Translations under genes and position numbers: made by a program
The notes under the pieces: generated by a model
Told to the model about the DNA's origin: nothing
Databases searched by the model: none
The model's input: only the letters and a program-made list of their open reading frames with translations
Shown here: positions 1 to 8,154 of the stretch, in pieces
Numbering within the stretch: the stretch's first letter is position 1
Layout of the letters: every line of letters begins with the position of its first letter
NCBI RefSeq assembly: GCF_036231945.1
Contig: NZ_CP109599.1
Location: 5,359,501 to 5,423,500 of the forward strand
Direction: 5' to 3'
Length of the DNA stretch: 64,000 nucleotides
Source: Streptomyces sp. NBC_01429
Lineage (GTDB): Bacteria > Actinomycetota > Actinomycetes > Streptomycetales > Streptomycetaceae

Positions 1-1353
1 CGGCTCGACGCGCTCGTGGAGCGGGCGGCGGCGCTGCGGGCCGCGGTCCTCGAAGAGGACGCCCTGATCGACCGGGACGCCGTCTGGGAGCTGAAGCGCG
101 CGGCCCTGGAGATCCTCGACACCGTCCCGCTCGGCCCCGGCCGCCGCGCCGCCTACTGCGACTTCCTGGCGGACCGGGGTACGGCCCTGGAGGACCACGC
201 CACCTGGTGCGCCCTCGCCGAGACGCACGGCCCGCGCTGGTCCCAGTGGCCCGCCGGGCTGCGCGACCCGCGCTCCCCGGAGACCGCCGAGGCCCGGCGG
301 CTGCTGCGCGACCGCGTCGACTTCCACTCCCGGCTCGCCTGGCTCACCGACGAACAGCTGGCGGGCGCCTCCCGGGCCGCCCGGGACGCCGGCATGGCCG
401 TCGGGATCGTCCACGACCTCGCCGTCGGCGTCCACCCCGAGGGCGCCGACGCCTGGGCGCGCCGGGACGCCTTCGCCGCCGGGATGTCGGTCGGCGCCCC
501 GCCCGACGCCTTCAACGCGCTCGGCCAGGACTGGGGGCTGCCCCCGTGGCGCCCCGACACGCTGGCCGCGTCCGGCTACGCCCCGTACCGCGACCTGCTC
601 AAGAGCCTGCTGCGGCACGCGGGCGCGCTCAGGATCGACCATGTGATGGGCCTGTTCCGCCTCTGGTGGGTCCCCGAGGGGCAGCGGGCCACCAGCGGGA
701 CGTACGTCCGGTACGACGCGGAGGCGATGCTCGCCGTCCTCGCCCTGGAGGCCCACCGCGCGGGCGCCGTCGTCATAGGGGAGGACCTGGGCACCGTCGA
801 GCCCGGCGTACGCGAGGCGCTGGAGCGGCGCGGAGTCCTCGGCACCTCCGTCCTCTGGTTCGAGCGCGACTGGCAGGGCACGGGCCGCCCGCTGGAGCCC
901 GGCGCCTGGCGCGCCGGATGCGTGGCCACCGCCACCACCCACGACCTGCCCTCCACGGCCGCCCGGCTCACCGGCGAGCACGTGGAGCTGCGCCACCGGC
1001 TCGGGCTGCTCGGCCGCCCGCTGGAGCGGGAGCAGGCGGAGGACCGCGCCGAGGTCGCCGAGTGGCTCGGCGCGCTCACCCGGCTGGGGCTGCTCCCCGA
1101 GGGCGACGGCAGCGAGGAGGAGGACATCCGCGCCGTCTACCGCTTCCTGTCGCGCACCCCGGCCCGGATGATCGGCGTCTGGCTCCCCGACACGGTCGGC
1201 GACCGGCGCCCGCAGAATCTGCCCGGCACCTGGGACCAGTACCCCAACTGGCGCCTGCCCGTCGCCGACGCGGCCGGCCGCCCGGTCACCCTGGACCAGC
1301 TCACCGTCTCGCCCCGGCTGCACCGCCTGATGGAGGTCCTGCACCCGCACTGA
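1..1353 (+). CDS. malQ: 4-alpha-glucanotransferase (amylomaltase), 3' part
   Basis: C-terminal 450 codons of a GH77 4-alpha-glucanotransferase; the frame is open at base 1, so the N-terminus lies outside the window. The enzyme disproportionates maltodextrins in the cytoplasm by transferring alpha-1,4-glucan segments between chains. Visible family signatures are RIDHVMGLFRLWW (about residue 213 of the visible part), the acid-containing GEDLGTVEPGVREAL, ATTHDLPSTAARLTG, and the C-terminal NLPGTWDQYPNWRLP with an ordinary stop, so this end is intact. The next gene on the same strand starts 66 bp later. No maltose transport genes are visible on this side. Identification rests on motifs and is secure. 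Confidence 0.93.
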   Translation, partial: RLDALVERAAALRAAVLEEDALIDRDAVWELKRAALEILDTVPLGPGRRAAYCDFLADRGTALEDHATWCALAETHGPRWSQWPAGLRDPRSPETAEARRLLRDRVDFHSRLAWLTDEQLAGASRAARDAGMAVGIVHDLAVGVHPEGADAWARRDAFAAGMSVGAPPDAFNALGQDWGLPPWRPDTLAASGYAPYRDLLKSLLRHAGALRIDHVMGLFRLWWVPEGQRATSGTYVRYDAEAMLAVLALEAHRAGAVVIGEDLGTVEPGVREALERRGVLGTSVLWFERDWQGTGRPLEPGAWRAGCVATATTHDLPSTAARLTGEHVELRHRLGLLGRPLEREQAEDRAEVAEWLGALTRLGLLPEGDGSEEEDIRAVYRFLSRTPARMIGVWLPDTVGDRRPQNLPGTWDQYPNWRLPVADAAGRPVTLDQLTVSPRLHRLMEVLHPH

Positions 1354-1419
1354 CGCCCGCGGCCCCGCTAGGGTCACCCCGGCCGCGCGGCCCGCCCGGC
1401 CATTCGCTACGTTTGCACC

Positions 1420-1662
1420 GTGGACAAGAAGAACGCTCTGCGCGCCGGCGCCCTGACGGCCGGTACGACGCTGATGATGCTGCTCATGACGTCCCCGGCG
1501 CTCGCGCTGACCCGCGACGACGGCGACGACCCGGGCCCGGGCCTGAGCGTCGGCGAGACGCTGGGGCTGTACGTCGTGGCGCCCCTGGTGATCTTCGGCG
1601 TCATCGCCGGTCTGGTCATGCTCCTCGACAAGTCGCGCAAGCAGGACCACGGGCACGCCTGA
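1420..1662 (+). CDS. Small membrane protein (80 aa), unknown function
   Basis: GTG-started ORF of 80 aa. Residues about 8-30 form a signal-peptide-like hydrophobic stretch ending TSPALALT. A short acidic DDGDDPGPG linker follows, then a second hydrophobic helix (about 48-68) and a basic cytoplasmic tail DKSRKQDHGHA. The topology suggests a secreted N-terminal segment with one membrane anchor, or two membrane helices. Small proteins of this layout are common in Streptomyces and have no assigned role. It lies downstream of malQ and is followed by a hairpin terminator. The function is not recognised; coding is supported by the amphipathic layout and third-position GC. Confidence 0.7.
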   Translation: MDKKNALRAGALTAGTTLMMLLMTSPALALTRDDGDDPGPGLSVGETLGLYVVAPLVIFGVIAGLVMLLDKSRKQDHGHA

Positions 1663-1678
1663 CCCACCCGTCTTGCTG

Positions 1679-1715
1679 AGCACCGCCCGCGCCCTGGGTG
1701 CGAGCGGTGCTTTTC
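1679..1715. terminator. Hairpin terminator between convergent genes
   Basis: AGCACCGC (1679-1686) pairs with GCGGTGCT (1704-1711) and the right arm runs into a T-rich stretch (TTTT at 1711-1714). It lies between the small membrane gene on + and the kinase on -, which converge here, and could end the + strand transcript. Confidence 0.6.
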
Positions 1716-1735
1716 GCGTATCCGGACGCGGGGCG

Positions 1736-3361
1736 TCAGCCGGGCAGCCGCCAGATCTGGTTGTCGTTGCCCATGCAGTCCCAGATCGCCAGCTCCGTGC
1801 CGTTCTCGGTGTTGCCCGAGGGGATGTCCAGGCACCGTCCTGAGCCCGTGTTCCTGAGGGTTCCGTCCGGCTGCGGCTCCCACTTCTGCGCGTCGGACGT
1901 GTTGCACTCCCACAGCCGTACGGGCGTGCCGTTCTCCGTGCCGCTCCACTCGACGTCCATGCACTTGCCCAGGGCCTGGAGCCGGCCGTCCTCCGTCATC
2001 TGCCAGCGCTGGGCCTCGGTGCCGTTGCAGGTCCACACCTGGAGCACGCTGCCGTCCTGCGGATCGGAGTTGGCGATGTGCGCGCACGTGTCGTTCATCC
2101 CCGTCAACGCCCCCTCGGCCGGCGCCGGTTCCTCGGGAGCCGGTTCCTCGGCCGCCGGATCACCGGACGCCGGGGGCGGATCCGGGAGCTGCGAGTGGGA
2201 GGTGCCGGACCCCTTGGGGGTCTTGGACGTGTCCGAATCCCTGAGCAGGCCGACGGCCGTCAGCGAGCCCGCGACGACGAGCACGGCGACCGCAGCGGCC
2301 GCCCACCGGAAGGTCCGGCGCCGGTCGCGTCCGGGCGGGGAACCCGCTGTCCCCGTACCCGTACCCGTATGCGCGGCGGAGTCCGGCGCCGGGGCCAGCG
2401 CCGTCATAGGAGCTGTTCGGGGGGCCGTCCGAGCGTCGGCGAGCGTGGCGTCCATGAGCGTGGCGTCCGCCGCCGCTCGCGTCGGATCGGGAACGGGGGT
2501 CTCCGCCTGTGCCACCAGCGCCCGGTACACCGGGTTCTCGGTGAGCGAGGTCCGGACGTCGCACCGCCGGATGATCTCCGCCGGGTCCGGCCGGAGAGCG
2601 GGATCCGTGCTGACGCACGACGTGATCAGCTCAGCGACCCGGCTGTCGACGCCGGTGAGGTCGGTCTCGCCCCTCATGCTGCGGTACACCACCGACGCCA
2701 TGGTCGAACCGAACGGCGCCCGCCCGGTCGCCGCGTACGCCATCGTGGCCCCGAGCGCGAACATGTCCGCCGCGGGCCCGACCGGCCCTTCGGTCATCGC
2801 TTCGGGCGCGGTGTAGCCGAGGCTGCCCACCGTCTGCCCGGCCTGGGTCAGCACGGTGTGGTCCGTGGCGCGCGCGATGCCGAAGTCGATCAGCCGCGGA
2901 CCGACGGACGACAGGATGATGTTCTGGGGTTTCAGGTCGCGGTGGCTGACCCCGCGCGCGTGCACATCCGCCAGCGCCTCAGCCAGCGCCGCGAACAGCA
3001 GCAGGCACACCTCCGCCGGCAGCCCTTCCGCCGGCAGTCCCTCCGCCGTCGGCACGGCCGCGCCGAGCGTGGGGCCGGACACGTACTCGGTCGCCAGCCA
3101 GTACGGCTTGGAGGTGACGTCGTAATCCACCAGGGCCGCCGTATAGGCGCTGCGCACCCTGCCGACCGTCTCGACCTCGCGGCGGAAGCGGGTCAGTACG
3201 TCGGCGGACTGGGCGAAATCGTCCCTGACGACCTTCAGCGCGAGCAGCCGGCCCCCTGGCGAACGTCCGAGGTACACCTGCCCCATACCTCCGGCGCCGA
3301 TACGCCCGAGAATGGTGTGGTGGCCGAGCTTGGTGGGGTCAGTGGTACGAAGCTGGTTCAC
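1736..3361 (-). CDS. Membrane Ser/Thr protein kinase with extracellular ricin-type lectin domain
   Basis: 541 aa, GTG start. Cytoplasmic Hanks-type kinase at about residues 14-268: glycine loop GAGGMG (21-26), lysine in ALKVV (K43), HRDLKPQN (140-147), DFG (159-161), and an APE-type APEAM after the activation segment. A Thr/Ala/Pro-rich linker follows, with a TM helix at about 353-373. The exterior part is a Pro/Glu linker and a beta-trefoil ricin B-type lectin domain (about 424-541) with three QxW repeats (QRW 451, QKW 492, QIW 535) and paired cysteines. Known family role: phosphorylation of cytoplasmic targets in response to an external ligand. The lectin suggests carbohydrate sensing, an inference. 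PASTA repeats of PknB are absent. It appears monocistronic. Confidence 0.93.
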   Translation of the reverse strand: MNQLRTTDPTKLGHHTILGRIGAGGMGQVYLGRSPGGRLLALKVVRDDFAQSADVLTRFRREVETVGRVRSAYTAALVDYDVTSKPYWLATEYVSGPTLGAAVPTAEGLPAEGLPAEVCLLLFAALAEALADVHARGVSHRDLKPQNIILSSVGPRLIDFGIARATDHTVLTQAGQTVGSLGYTAPEAMTEGPVGPAADMFALGATMAYAATGRAPFGSTMASVVYRSMRGETDLTGVDSRVAELITSCVSTDPALRPDPAEIIRRCDVRTSLTENPVYRALVAQAETPVPDPTRAAADATLMDATLADARTAPRTAPMTALAPAPDSAAHTGTGTGTAGSPPGRDRRRTFRWAAAAVAVLVVAGSLTAVGLLRDSDTSKTPKGSGTSHSQLPDPPPASGDPAAEEPAPEEPAPAEGALTGMNDTCAHIANSDPQDGSVLQVWTCNGTEAQRWQMTEDGRLQALGKCMDVEWSGTENGTPVRLWECNTSDAQKWEPQPDGTLRNTGSGRCLDIPSGNTENGTELAIWDCMGNDNQIWRLPG

Positions 3362-3553
3362 GGCGGGACCATCTCACATACCCCGTAGGGGGAGTTGAAC
3401 TGGGTGTCGAACGCGACGGCCGGGGCTGACGCCCGCGCGGACCGTGACCTTCAGGGGGGGGCAAACGCCGATCCGCCCCTGACCCCGACGCCGCCGACCG
3501 CGCTCGGGGCGCCGGTCGCTTCGTGGAGTGGGGCGGCTGCTCGGCGTGGAGTG

Positions 3554-4204
3554 TCAGACGATGCGCGGAACGGCACCGGAGACGGTGGTGCTCCAGTTGG
3601 TGACGAGGGGCTTCTCGACGGTGGCGGTGTCGGGGAGCTTGACCTCGGCGGGGTTCTCGTCCTCTTCGGTGACGGCGATGATGAGGAAGCCGAACTCCAC
3701 GCCGTCGTTCGTGTTGGTGCTCTTGGGGCTGACGCCGGTGTAGGCGACGGTGGAGCCGCTCAGCTTGATGGGGTCTTCGCCGCCCTGACCGACGGGGGAG
3801 GCGACGCCCTCGGGCTTGGAGCCGAAGGACACGCTAGGCGTGTTGACGTCCAGGTAGCAGGTGATTCCGGACTTGGCCTTGGCGGTGATGAGGTAGTAGC
3901 CGCCGGCCTGGGTCTCCGAAGTGGCCGTGAAGTCCAGGTCGTTGGTGCCGCAGGACTGGCCGTAGCCGTCCTTCTTGGCGTCGTCGGTGGTGGAGCCGGA
4001 GCCGCCCGAGGTGGAATCGCTGGAGCCGGAGCCGCCCTTGGAGGAGCCGCCGTCGCTGTCGGCGGAGGTGGCGGCGGAGGCGGAGGAGGTGGCGGCGGCG
4101 TCGATGTCGTCGGGGTCACAGGCCGTGGTGGTGGCGGCGAGGGCCGTTACGGCCGCGGCGGCCAGGACGAGACGGGCGGAACGGGCGGCGAGACGCGAAC
4201 GCAT
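3554..4204 (-). CDS. Secreted or lipid-anchored DUF4232-like protein
   Basis: About 216 aa. The ATG at 4204 was chosen over the upstream one at 4255 because GGAG lies 6 nt before it and it gives a proper export signal: MRSRLAARSARLVL followed by an Ala-rich core and the lipobox-like TTAC. The lipobox is weak (Thr at -3), so lipoprotein status is uncertain. A Ser/Gly/Thr-rich linker (about residues 30-75) precedes a compact C-terminal domain with two Cys (SCGTND and GITCYLD). That domain looks like DUF4232, a family of secreted actinobacterial proteins of unknown role. The linker DNA is highly repetitive GGC/TCC. No catalytic motif is seen. Confidence 0.8.
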   Translation of the reverse strand: MRSRLAARSARLVLAAAAVTALAATTTACDPDDIDAAATSSASAATSADSDGGSSKGGSGSSDSTSGGSGSTTDDAKKDGYGQSCGTNDLDFTATSETQAGGYYLITAKAKSGITCYLDVNTPSVSFGSKPEGVASPVGQGGEDPIKLSGSTVAYTGVSPKSTNTNDGVEFGFLIIAVTEEDENPAEVKLPDTATVEKPLVTNWSTTVSGAVPRIV

Positions 4205-4355
4205 CTTGATCTCCAGCGATTGTCGGTTGCGGTGTTTCCTGCTGACACCGATCACACTAGGGCCGAGTCGATCCTGAAATGATCCCGTAAATGTCTGGGT
4301 TCTGTCTCACAACTTCGGTTCCATGAAAACGCGTTGGATCGCACCAACAACCAGC

Positions 4356-5324
4356 TCAAGCGGCCTGCCCGGGACCGTGCGAGCCGCCGAGACGTCGCGC
4401 GAGGTCCAGCAGCTCCGGCAGCCGCAGCACCCGGGCCCCGGAGCCGGGCAGCGGCACATGCAACGGCCCGGTCCAGCGGCCGGGGATCGCGTCCAGCCCG
4501 TACCGAGCCCCCGCGAGCCCTCCGGTGACCGCCGCCACCGTGTCCGTGTCCCCGCCGAGATCGATCGCGGCCCGTACGGCGTCCTCGTAACTCTCCGTCG
4601 TGCGCAGCGCCCAGACGGCGGAGCCCAGACAGGGCCACACGGCGCCGTTGAACTCGGTCGCCAGCCCCGGATGCCAGTCCGGCGCGAGGACCGTGGCGTA
4701 CCGCGCGCGATGATCCGGGTGGACGGCGCCCAGGATGTCCGGCAGCGCGGCGAGCGGCTCGGCCCCGTCCAGCGCGACGCGGACGAGTTCATGGAAGACG
4801 GCGGTGCCTTCCCAGGCGGCCCGGTCGCCGTGCGTGAGCGCGGCGACGCGCCTGGCCGCGTCCATGGTGACGCGCCGCCCGCCCGGCGCGAAGTACACCG
4901 CCGACGTCGACGCCCGCATCAACGAGCCGTTGCCCGCCGCGTGCCGGTTGACCTGGAAGTGAACCGCGGCGGCGAGGTCCCAGGGCGAGCCGTTGGTCAG
5001 CACGTCCTCGGTCTGGAGACCGATGTCCTTGGGCTCGGACACCGCCCACCGCTGGAAGCGCCCGAAGATGTCCGGCAGATCCAGCCCGCCCCGCTCCAGC
5101 AGCGACTCCCCGACCAGGACCGCCATCTGCGTATCGTCGGTGGCCTCCCCGGGATCCCAGCCCCCGCCCCCGGCCATCTCCCCACCGGCCCCGGCCCCGG
5201 CCACCGGGAACCGCGCGGAGAACGCTCCTGACGGCCCGAACTCGAAGGGCCCACCCAGCGCGTCCCCCACGGCCGAACCGACAACGGCGCCGACGACCCG
5301 CTTCATGCGCTTCACCACGGTCAT
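4356..5324 (-). CDS. ADP-ribosylglycohydrolase family protein
   Basis: 322 aa. Residues near the start read GAVVGSAVGDALGGPFEF, the N-terminal signature of the DraG/ARH fold. They are followed by the metal-binding ATDDTQM and, near the C-terminus, DLGGDTDTVAAVTGGLAGARYG, which supplies the second pair of metal-ligand Asp residues. The family removes ADP-ribose from proteins or nucleic-acid bases with Mg2+ or Mn2+; the substrate here is unknown. The protein is close to the usual 300 aa and all ligand motifs are present, so it is probably active. It stands alone: 267 bp of apparently non-coding DNA separates it from the cyclo-ligase gene upstream. Whether it reverses a particular ADP-ribosyltransferase cannot be told from context. 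Confidence 0.9.
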   Translation of the reverse strand: MTVVKRMKRVVGAVVGSAVGDALGGPFEFGPSGAFSARFPVAGAGAGGEMAGGGGWDPGEATDDTQMAVLVGESLLERGGLDLPDIFGRFQRWAVSEPKDIGLQTEDVLTNGSPWDLAAAVHFQVNRHAAGNGSLMRASTSAVYFAPGGRRVTMDAARRVAALTHGDRAAWEGTAVFHELVRVALDGAEPLAALPDILGAVHPDHRARYATVLAPDWHPGLATEFNGAVWPCLGSAVWALRTTESYEDAVRAAIDLGGDTDTVAAVTGGLAGARYGLDAIPGRWTGPLHVPLPGSGARVLRLPELLDLARRLGGSHGPGQAA

Positions 5325-5591
5325 GGCCTGGGAGCATACGAATCACGGGCAAACACCGCCGCCCCGGCGGTGCCGATGACAGCCGCGAAATCCGGTCAGG
5401 GCACGGTCGAAGGGGCCGACGGCGCCGTGGAAGCGGAGTCCGACAGCCATGTCCGCCTCGCAGCTCGGCGCAGAGGTGGGTACGGCAACTCACCTTTCAT
5501 GCCGGAGAAGGGGACGAGGTGCCGAGGTGCCTGTTCCCGTCCGGGCGGCCTGTACGAAGGCGGCGAAGGCGTTCGCCGATACCGTGGCCCT

Positions 5592-6335
5592 TCACCTGCG
5601 AAAGCTGCGTGTCCCCTGCCGAGCACGCACCTGCGCAGCCAACACCGGGATCGCCTCAATTTTCTCCGGTGCGAGGTCGCTCCAGACAAGTCCTTGTGGT
5701 CGGCGAGGGTTGGGGCACTCGATCACTTCGTCCGGCGTGACGATGAGGTCGACACGGAAGTCATGCTCTGTCTCGGGGATCTCCCCGTCGATGACCTGCA
5801 ACTGATGGACAGGCGCGACGATGACTGTTTCCTCCGTCACGAGGCCCGCCTCGATGAGGAGCGCCACCTCCAGGTCGGAGTACCCAGCGCCTTTTCCGAT
5901 GCGCGCACCGGAACGGTTAACGGCCACGCTGCCGCAGATCACGACATCGATGGGGTTCATGTCCTCGACTCCGACACGGCGAGCCGCCTGCGCGGCACCC
6001 CTCTTCTCCGCGGCCTGCTCGACCGGCAGCTCAAGTGCCTCCGGATCAAGCAGGAAGAACGGTCGAAGGCTCGCCATCCTCGGGACTGCCATGTAAAGCA
6101 ACTTGCCGTCCCGGAGCGCTCGCGTGCGGATCGGAAGCTGTGCCCAGTCGGGATTTGCCTTGATCGTCCGGGCGCGCTTCCACTCATCCAACTCCGCCAG
6201 TCGGTCGGCGGTCGCCTCAGCGCCGTAGAAGCCGGGGATCTTGCCGTAGGAGCCTTCCGGTACCGCTCCCTCACGTTCGAGTTGGCGCCACACCTGGTCG
6301 CGAACGTTTTCCTTGGCCTGGTCGATGTTCGTCAC
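5592..6335 (-). CDS. 5-formyltetrahydrofolate cyclo-ligase family protein
   Basis: 247 aa, GTG start. The C-terminal half carries the MTHFS signature ARIGKGAGYSDLE preceded by DVVICGSVAVN. The N-terminus has the amphipathic KENVRDQVWRQLE helix expected for the family, which converts 5-formyl-THF to 5,10-methenyl-THF with ATP. It is about 50 residues longer than classical enzymes, with an extended middle section. It sits 15 bp downstream of the XRE/TPR regulator on the same strand, so the two form an operon. A regulator-coupled, accessory-type copy differs from a housekeeping folate gene, and its true substrate may not be folate. GC content is visibly lower than in flanking genes. Confidence 0.85.
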   Translation of the reverse strand: MTNIDQAKENVRDQVWRQLEREGAVPEGSYGKIPGFYGAEATADRLAELDEWKRARTIKANPDWAQLPIRTRALRDGKLLYMAVPRMASLRPFFLLDPEALELPVEQAAEKRGAAQAARRVGVEDMNPIDVVICGSVAVNRSGARIGKGAGYSDLEVALLIEAGLVTEETVIVAPVHQLQVIDGEIPETEHDFRVDLIVTPDEVIECPNPRRPQGLVWSDLAPEKIEAIPVLAAQVRARQGTRSFRR

Positions 6336-6350
6336 GTTTCACCACTATTA

Positions 6351-7517
6351 CTAGATGGCCGTCATGAGGGCCAGTAGGCGATCGTTGATGTCCTGGGCCC
6401 ACGGTTCGTGCCGCCACTCTCGAAGCTCTCGACAAGCGGCGAAAGCCAGGTTGAGACCGCCCCCACCGCGGGTCAGCTCCACGGCGTCGATCGTGCGATG
6501 TATGGCGACTGTCGCCTCGTCCAGTTTGCGCTGGCGGATCAGCGACAAGGTGAGATTCCCGAGCACGATGGCCTGGCTCTTCTGCTTCGCCACGAGCGCC
6601 CTGGCCGTCTTGCGTAGAATGGGCTCCGCCCGCTCGGGCAGGTTCAAGAAGAGGTAGCACGACCCGGACAAGCGACTGAACTCGTTAATCGTGTAGTAGT
6701 CGGCAGCCATGTCGTCGGTGCCGACCCGGTTGAGCTGTTCCTCCGCCTTCGTCAGAGCCTCCTCACATGACTTGAGGTCGCCGGTCATAGCGGAGCCTTC
6801 GGCTACGTGAAGCAAGCTCAGCCCGGTGAGAGAAGGGCTGACATGTCGGGCGACTTCGGCCGCGCGTCCTGCCAAAGACGCGCCTCTGAGGGGATTCCTC
6901 TCGCCGTAGAGCGCGACGAAACTCTTTCGCAGAGTCGCGTACGCCTCCGTGTACGGATCGTGTGCCTGGCGGGCTGCCGTCACTGCTGCATCCAGATAAA
7001 CGACAGGCGCTTCATGATCGCGCCTCTGGCTCACGTCCCAGACAAGCTGCCCCATGAACGTGGCCGACTCGGCTTCGACCTCAAAGAGAGCTTTTCGTAC
7101 ACGGGGGCGGGTTGTGTTCTCCCGAAGGAACTTCACCTGCCCGTGGATCTGACCGGCGGGTCCCATCAGCGCTGTCGAGGGCGCTCGATCGTACTGCTCG
7201 TCAAGCTGGCAGATCCGTTCGTGCAAAAGGGCGACCGCCACCAAGTCCACGGACGAGGGGTGTTCGAGAACGTAGTTCATGCGCTCACTCGGCTTGGTCT
7301 GAACGACCGATACGTCATCTAACAGTGACTGCAACTCCTCAACCGTCACCTTCAGTGCTGCGGCAAGCTTGGGACGCGCCCATGGCTGAGGTTCACTCTC
7401 GGCCGTCTCCCAGCGTGCGACCGTTGAGCGCTCGACGCCCAGCCGTTCGGCGAGCTTCTCTTGGCTGTAGCCCGCAGATTTACGGCGCTGAGCGAGCCGC
7501 ACGCGCTTGGCCGTCAT
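6351..7517 (-). CDS. XRE-family regulator with TPR-like C-terminus; contains a TTA codon
   Basis: 388 aa, ATG start preceded by a strong GGAGGGAAG. The N-terminal helix-turn-helix (about residues 5-60) reads SQEKLAERLGVERSTVARWE. The rest is alpha-helical and TPR-like, the usual layout of Streptomyces regulators that bind a small protein or peptide partner. Leucine 66 is encoded by TTA (bases 7320-7322), the codon read by the bldA tRNA. Translation may therefore be limited to late growth. It is transcribed divergently from the recombinase-like operon across a 220-bp intergenic region holding an inverted repeat, so autoregulation and control of both arms is plausible (inference). Confidence 0.9.
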   Translation of the reverse strand: MTAKRVRLAQRRKSAGYSQEKLAERLGVERSTVARWETAESEPQPWARPKLAAALKVTVEELQSLLDDVSVVQTKPSERMNYVLEHPSSVDLVAVALLHERICQLDEQYDRAPSTALMGPAGQIHGQVKFLRENTTRPRVRKALFEVEAESATFMGQLVWDVSQRRDHEAPVVYLDAAVTAARQAHDPYTEAYATLRKSFVALYGERNPLRGASLAGRAAEVARHVSPSLTGLSLLHVAEGSAMTGDLKSCEEALTKAEEQLNRVGTDDMAADYYTINEFSRLSGSCYLFLNLPERAEPILRKTARALVAKQKSQAIVLGNLTLSLIRQRKLDEATVAIHRTIDAVELTRGGGGLNLAFAACRELREWRHEPWAQDINDRLLALMTAI

Positions 7518-7562
7518 CGTTCTTCCCTCCCGGGATCAGGGGACTGCCAACCATAGCCAGAC

Positions 7563-7589
7563 AGGGCCTGTTTTCCCAGGTCAGGCCCT
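7563..7589. promoter_or_regulatory. Inverted repeat in the divergent intergenic region (candidate operator)
   Basis: AGGGCCTG (7563-7570) and CAGGCCCT (7582-7589) form a perfect 8-bp inverted repeat with an 11-nt spacer, between the XRE gene and the recombinase-like operon. Its position suits a dimeric regulator acting on both promoters. It could also be a small hairpin. The binding role is inferred only from position. Confidence 0.4.
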
Positions 7590-7737
7590 CCAGTGCCTCA
7601 TTTATGCGTCATTTCCACCTCGCTTTTGCTCTGGGTTTTTCCAGCTCAAGGGGCTTTTCTGGCCGTTAAGTCGGTCCCATGGCGCCGTACGCAAAGTCAG
7701 CTGCCATGTCGATCTTCCATCGCCAGGAGGGAACTTC

Positions 7738-8154
7738 ATGCGGCCTGCGATTTACGGCTACATGCGCGTCGTGAGCAGTGACGAGACGGACGATGAATCC
7801 AAGCGTGTCAAACAGGAACTCGCCGCGTACGCGCAGCGTGAAGGCTTCACGCTCGACCAGATGTTCACGGAGAACATCTGGTGTTCGGAGTCTGCCTTCT
7901 ACGTGATGCTCGACGCCTTGAAATGCCACGAAGTGAAGGACATTATCGTCCCCTCGCTCTGGCACTTCGCTCGGCTGCCTGGCCTTCAGGATGCCATGCG
8001 GCAGCACATTGAGCAGGAGACGGGCGCGCGTATCTGGGTAGTCCAGGGGCAACGGTGCGGCGGGGAGTTTGGGGGTCCACCGGCGAGTAGCGTGGCCAAC
8101 AGATCGTCGCATGTCGGTATCACGGGCCCTGCTCCAGGAAGCTCGGAACGGTGA
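7738..8154 (+). CDS. Degenerate serine-recombinase-like protein
   Basis: 138 aa from ATG 7738, which has GGAGGG six bases upstream; the longer open frame starting at 7507 lacks such a site. IYGYMRVVSSDE resembles the YxRVS-T-DEQ start of the resolvase/invertase catalytic domain. The helix that follows (SKRVKQELAAYAQREGFTL) also fits. However, the conserved DRLxR arginine motif is replaced by SLWHFARL, and there is no DNA-binding domain. It is therefore probably not an active recombinase and may have been recruited as a regulator (inference). The C-terminal 40 residues are low-complexity. Its stop overlaps the next start as GTGA. First gene of a five-gene overlapping operon. Confidence 0.75.
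   Translation: MRPAIYGYMRVVSSDETDDESKRVKQELAAYAQREGFTLDQMFTENIWCSESAFYVMLDALKCHEVKDIIVPSLWHFARLPGLQDAMRQHIEQETGARIWVVQGQRCGGEFGGPPASSVANRSSHVGITGPAPGSSER

Noticed and set aside
4256..4355. A/T-richer stretch with a CTGGGTTCTGTCTCAC segment, possibly an IS end
   Set aside because: No matching terminal repeat or transposase fragment could be identified; left as unexplained intergenic DNA.
7507..7737. N-terminal extension of the recombinase-like protein
   Set aside because: It lies in the divergent promoter region, and ATG 7738 has its own strong SD.
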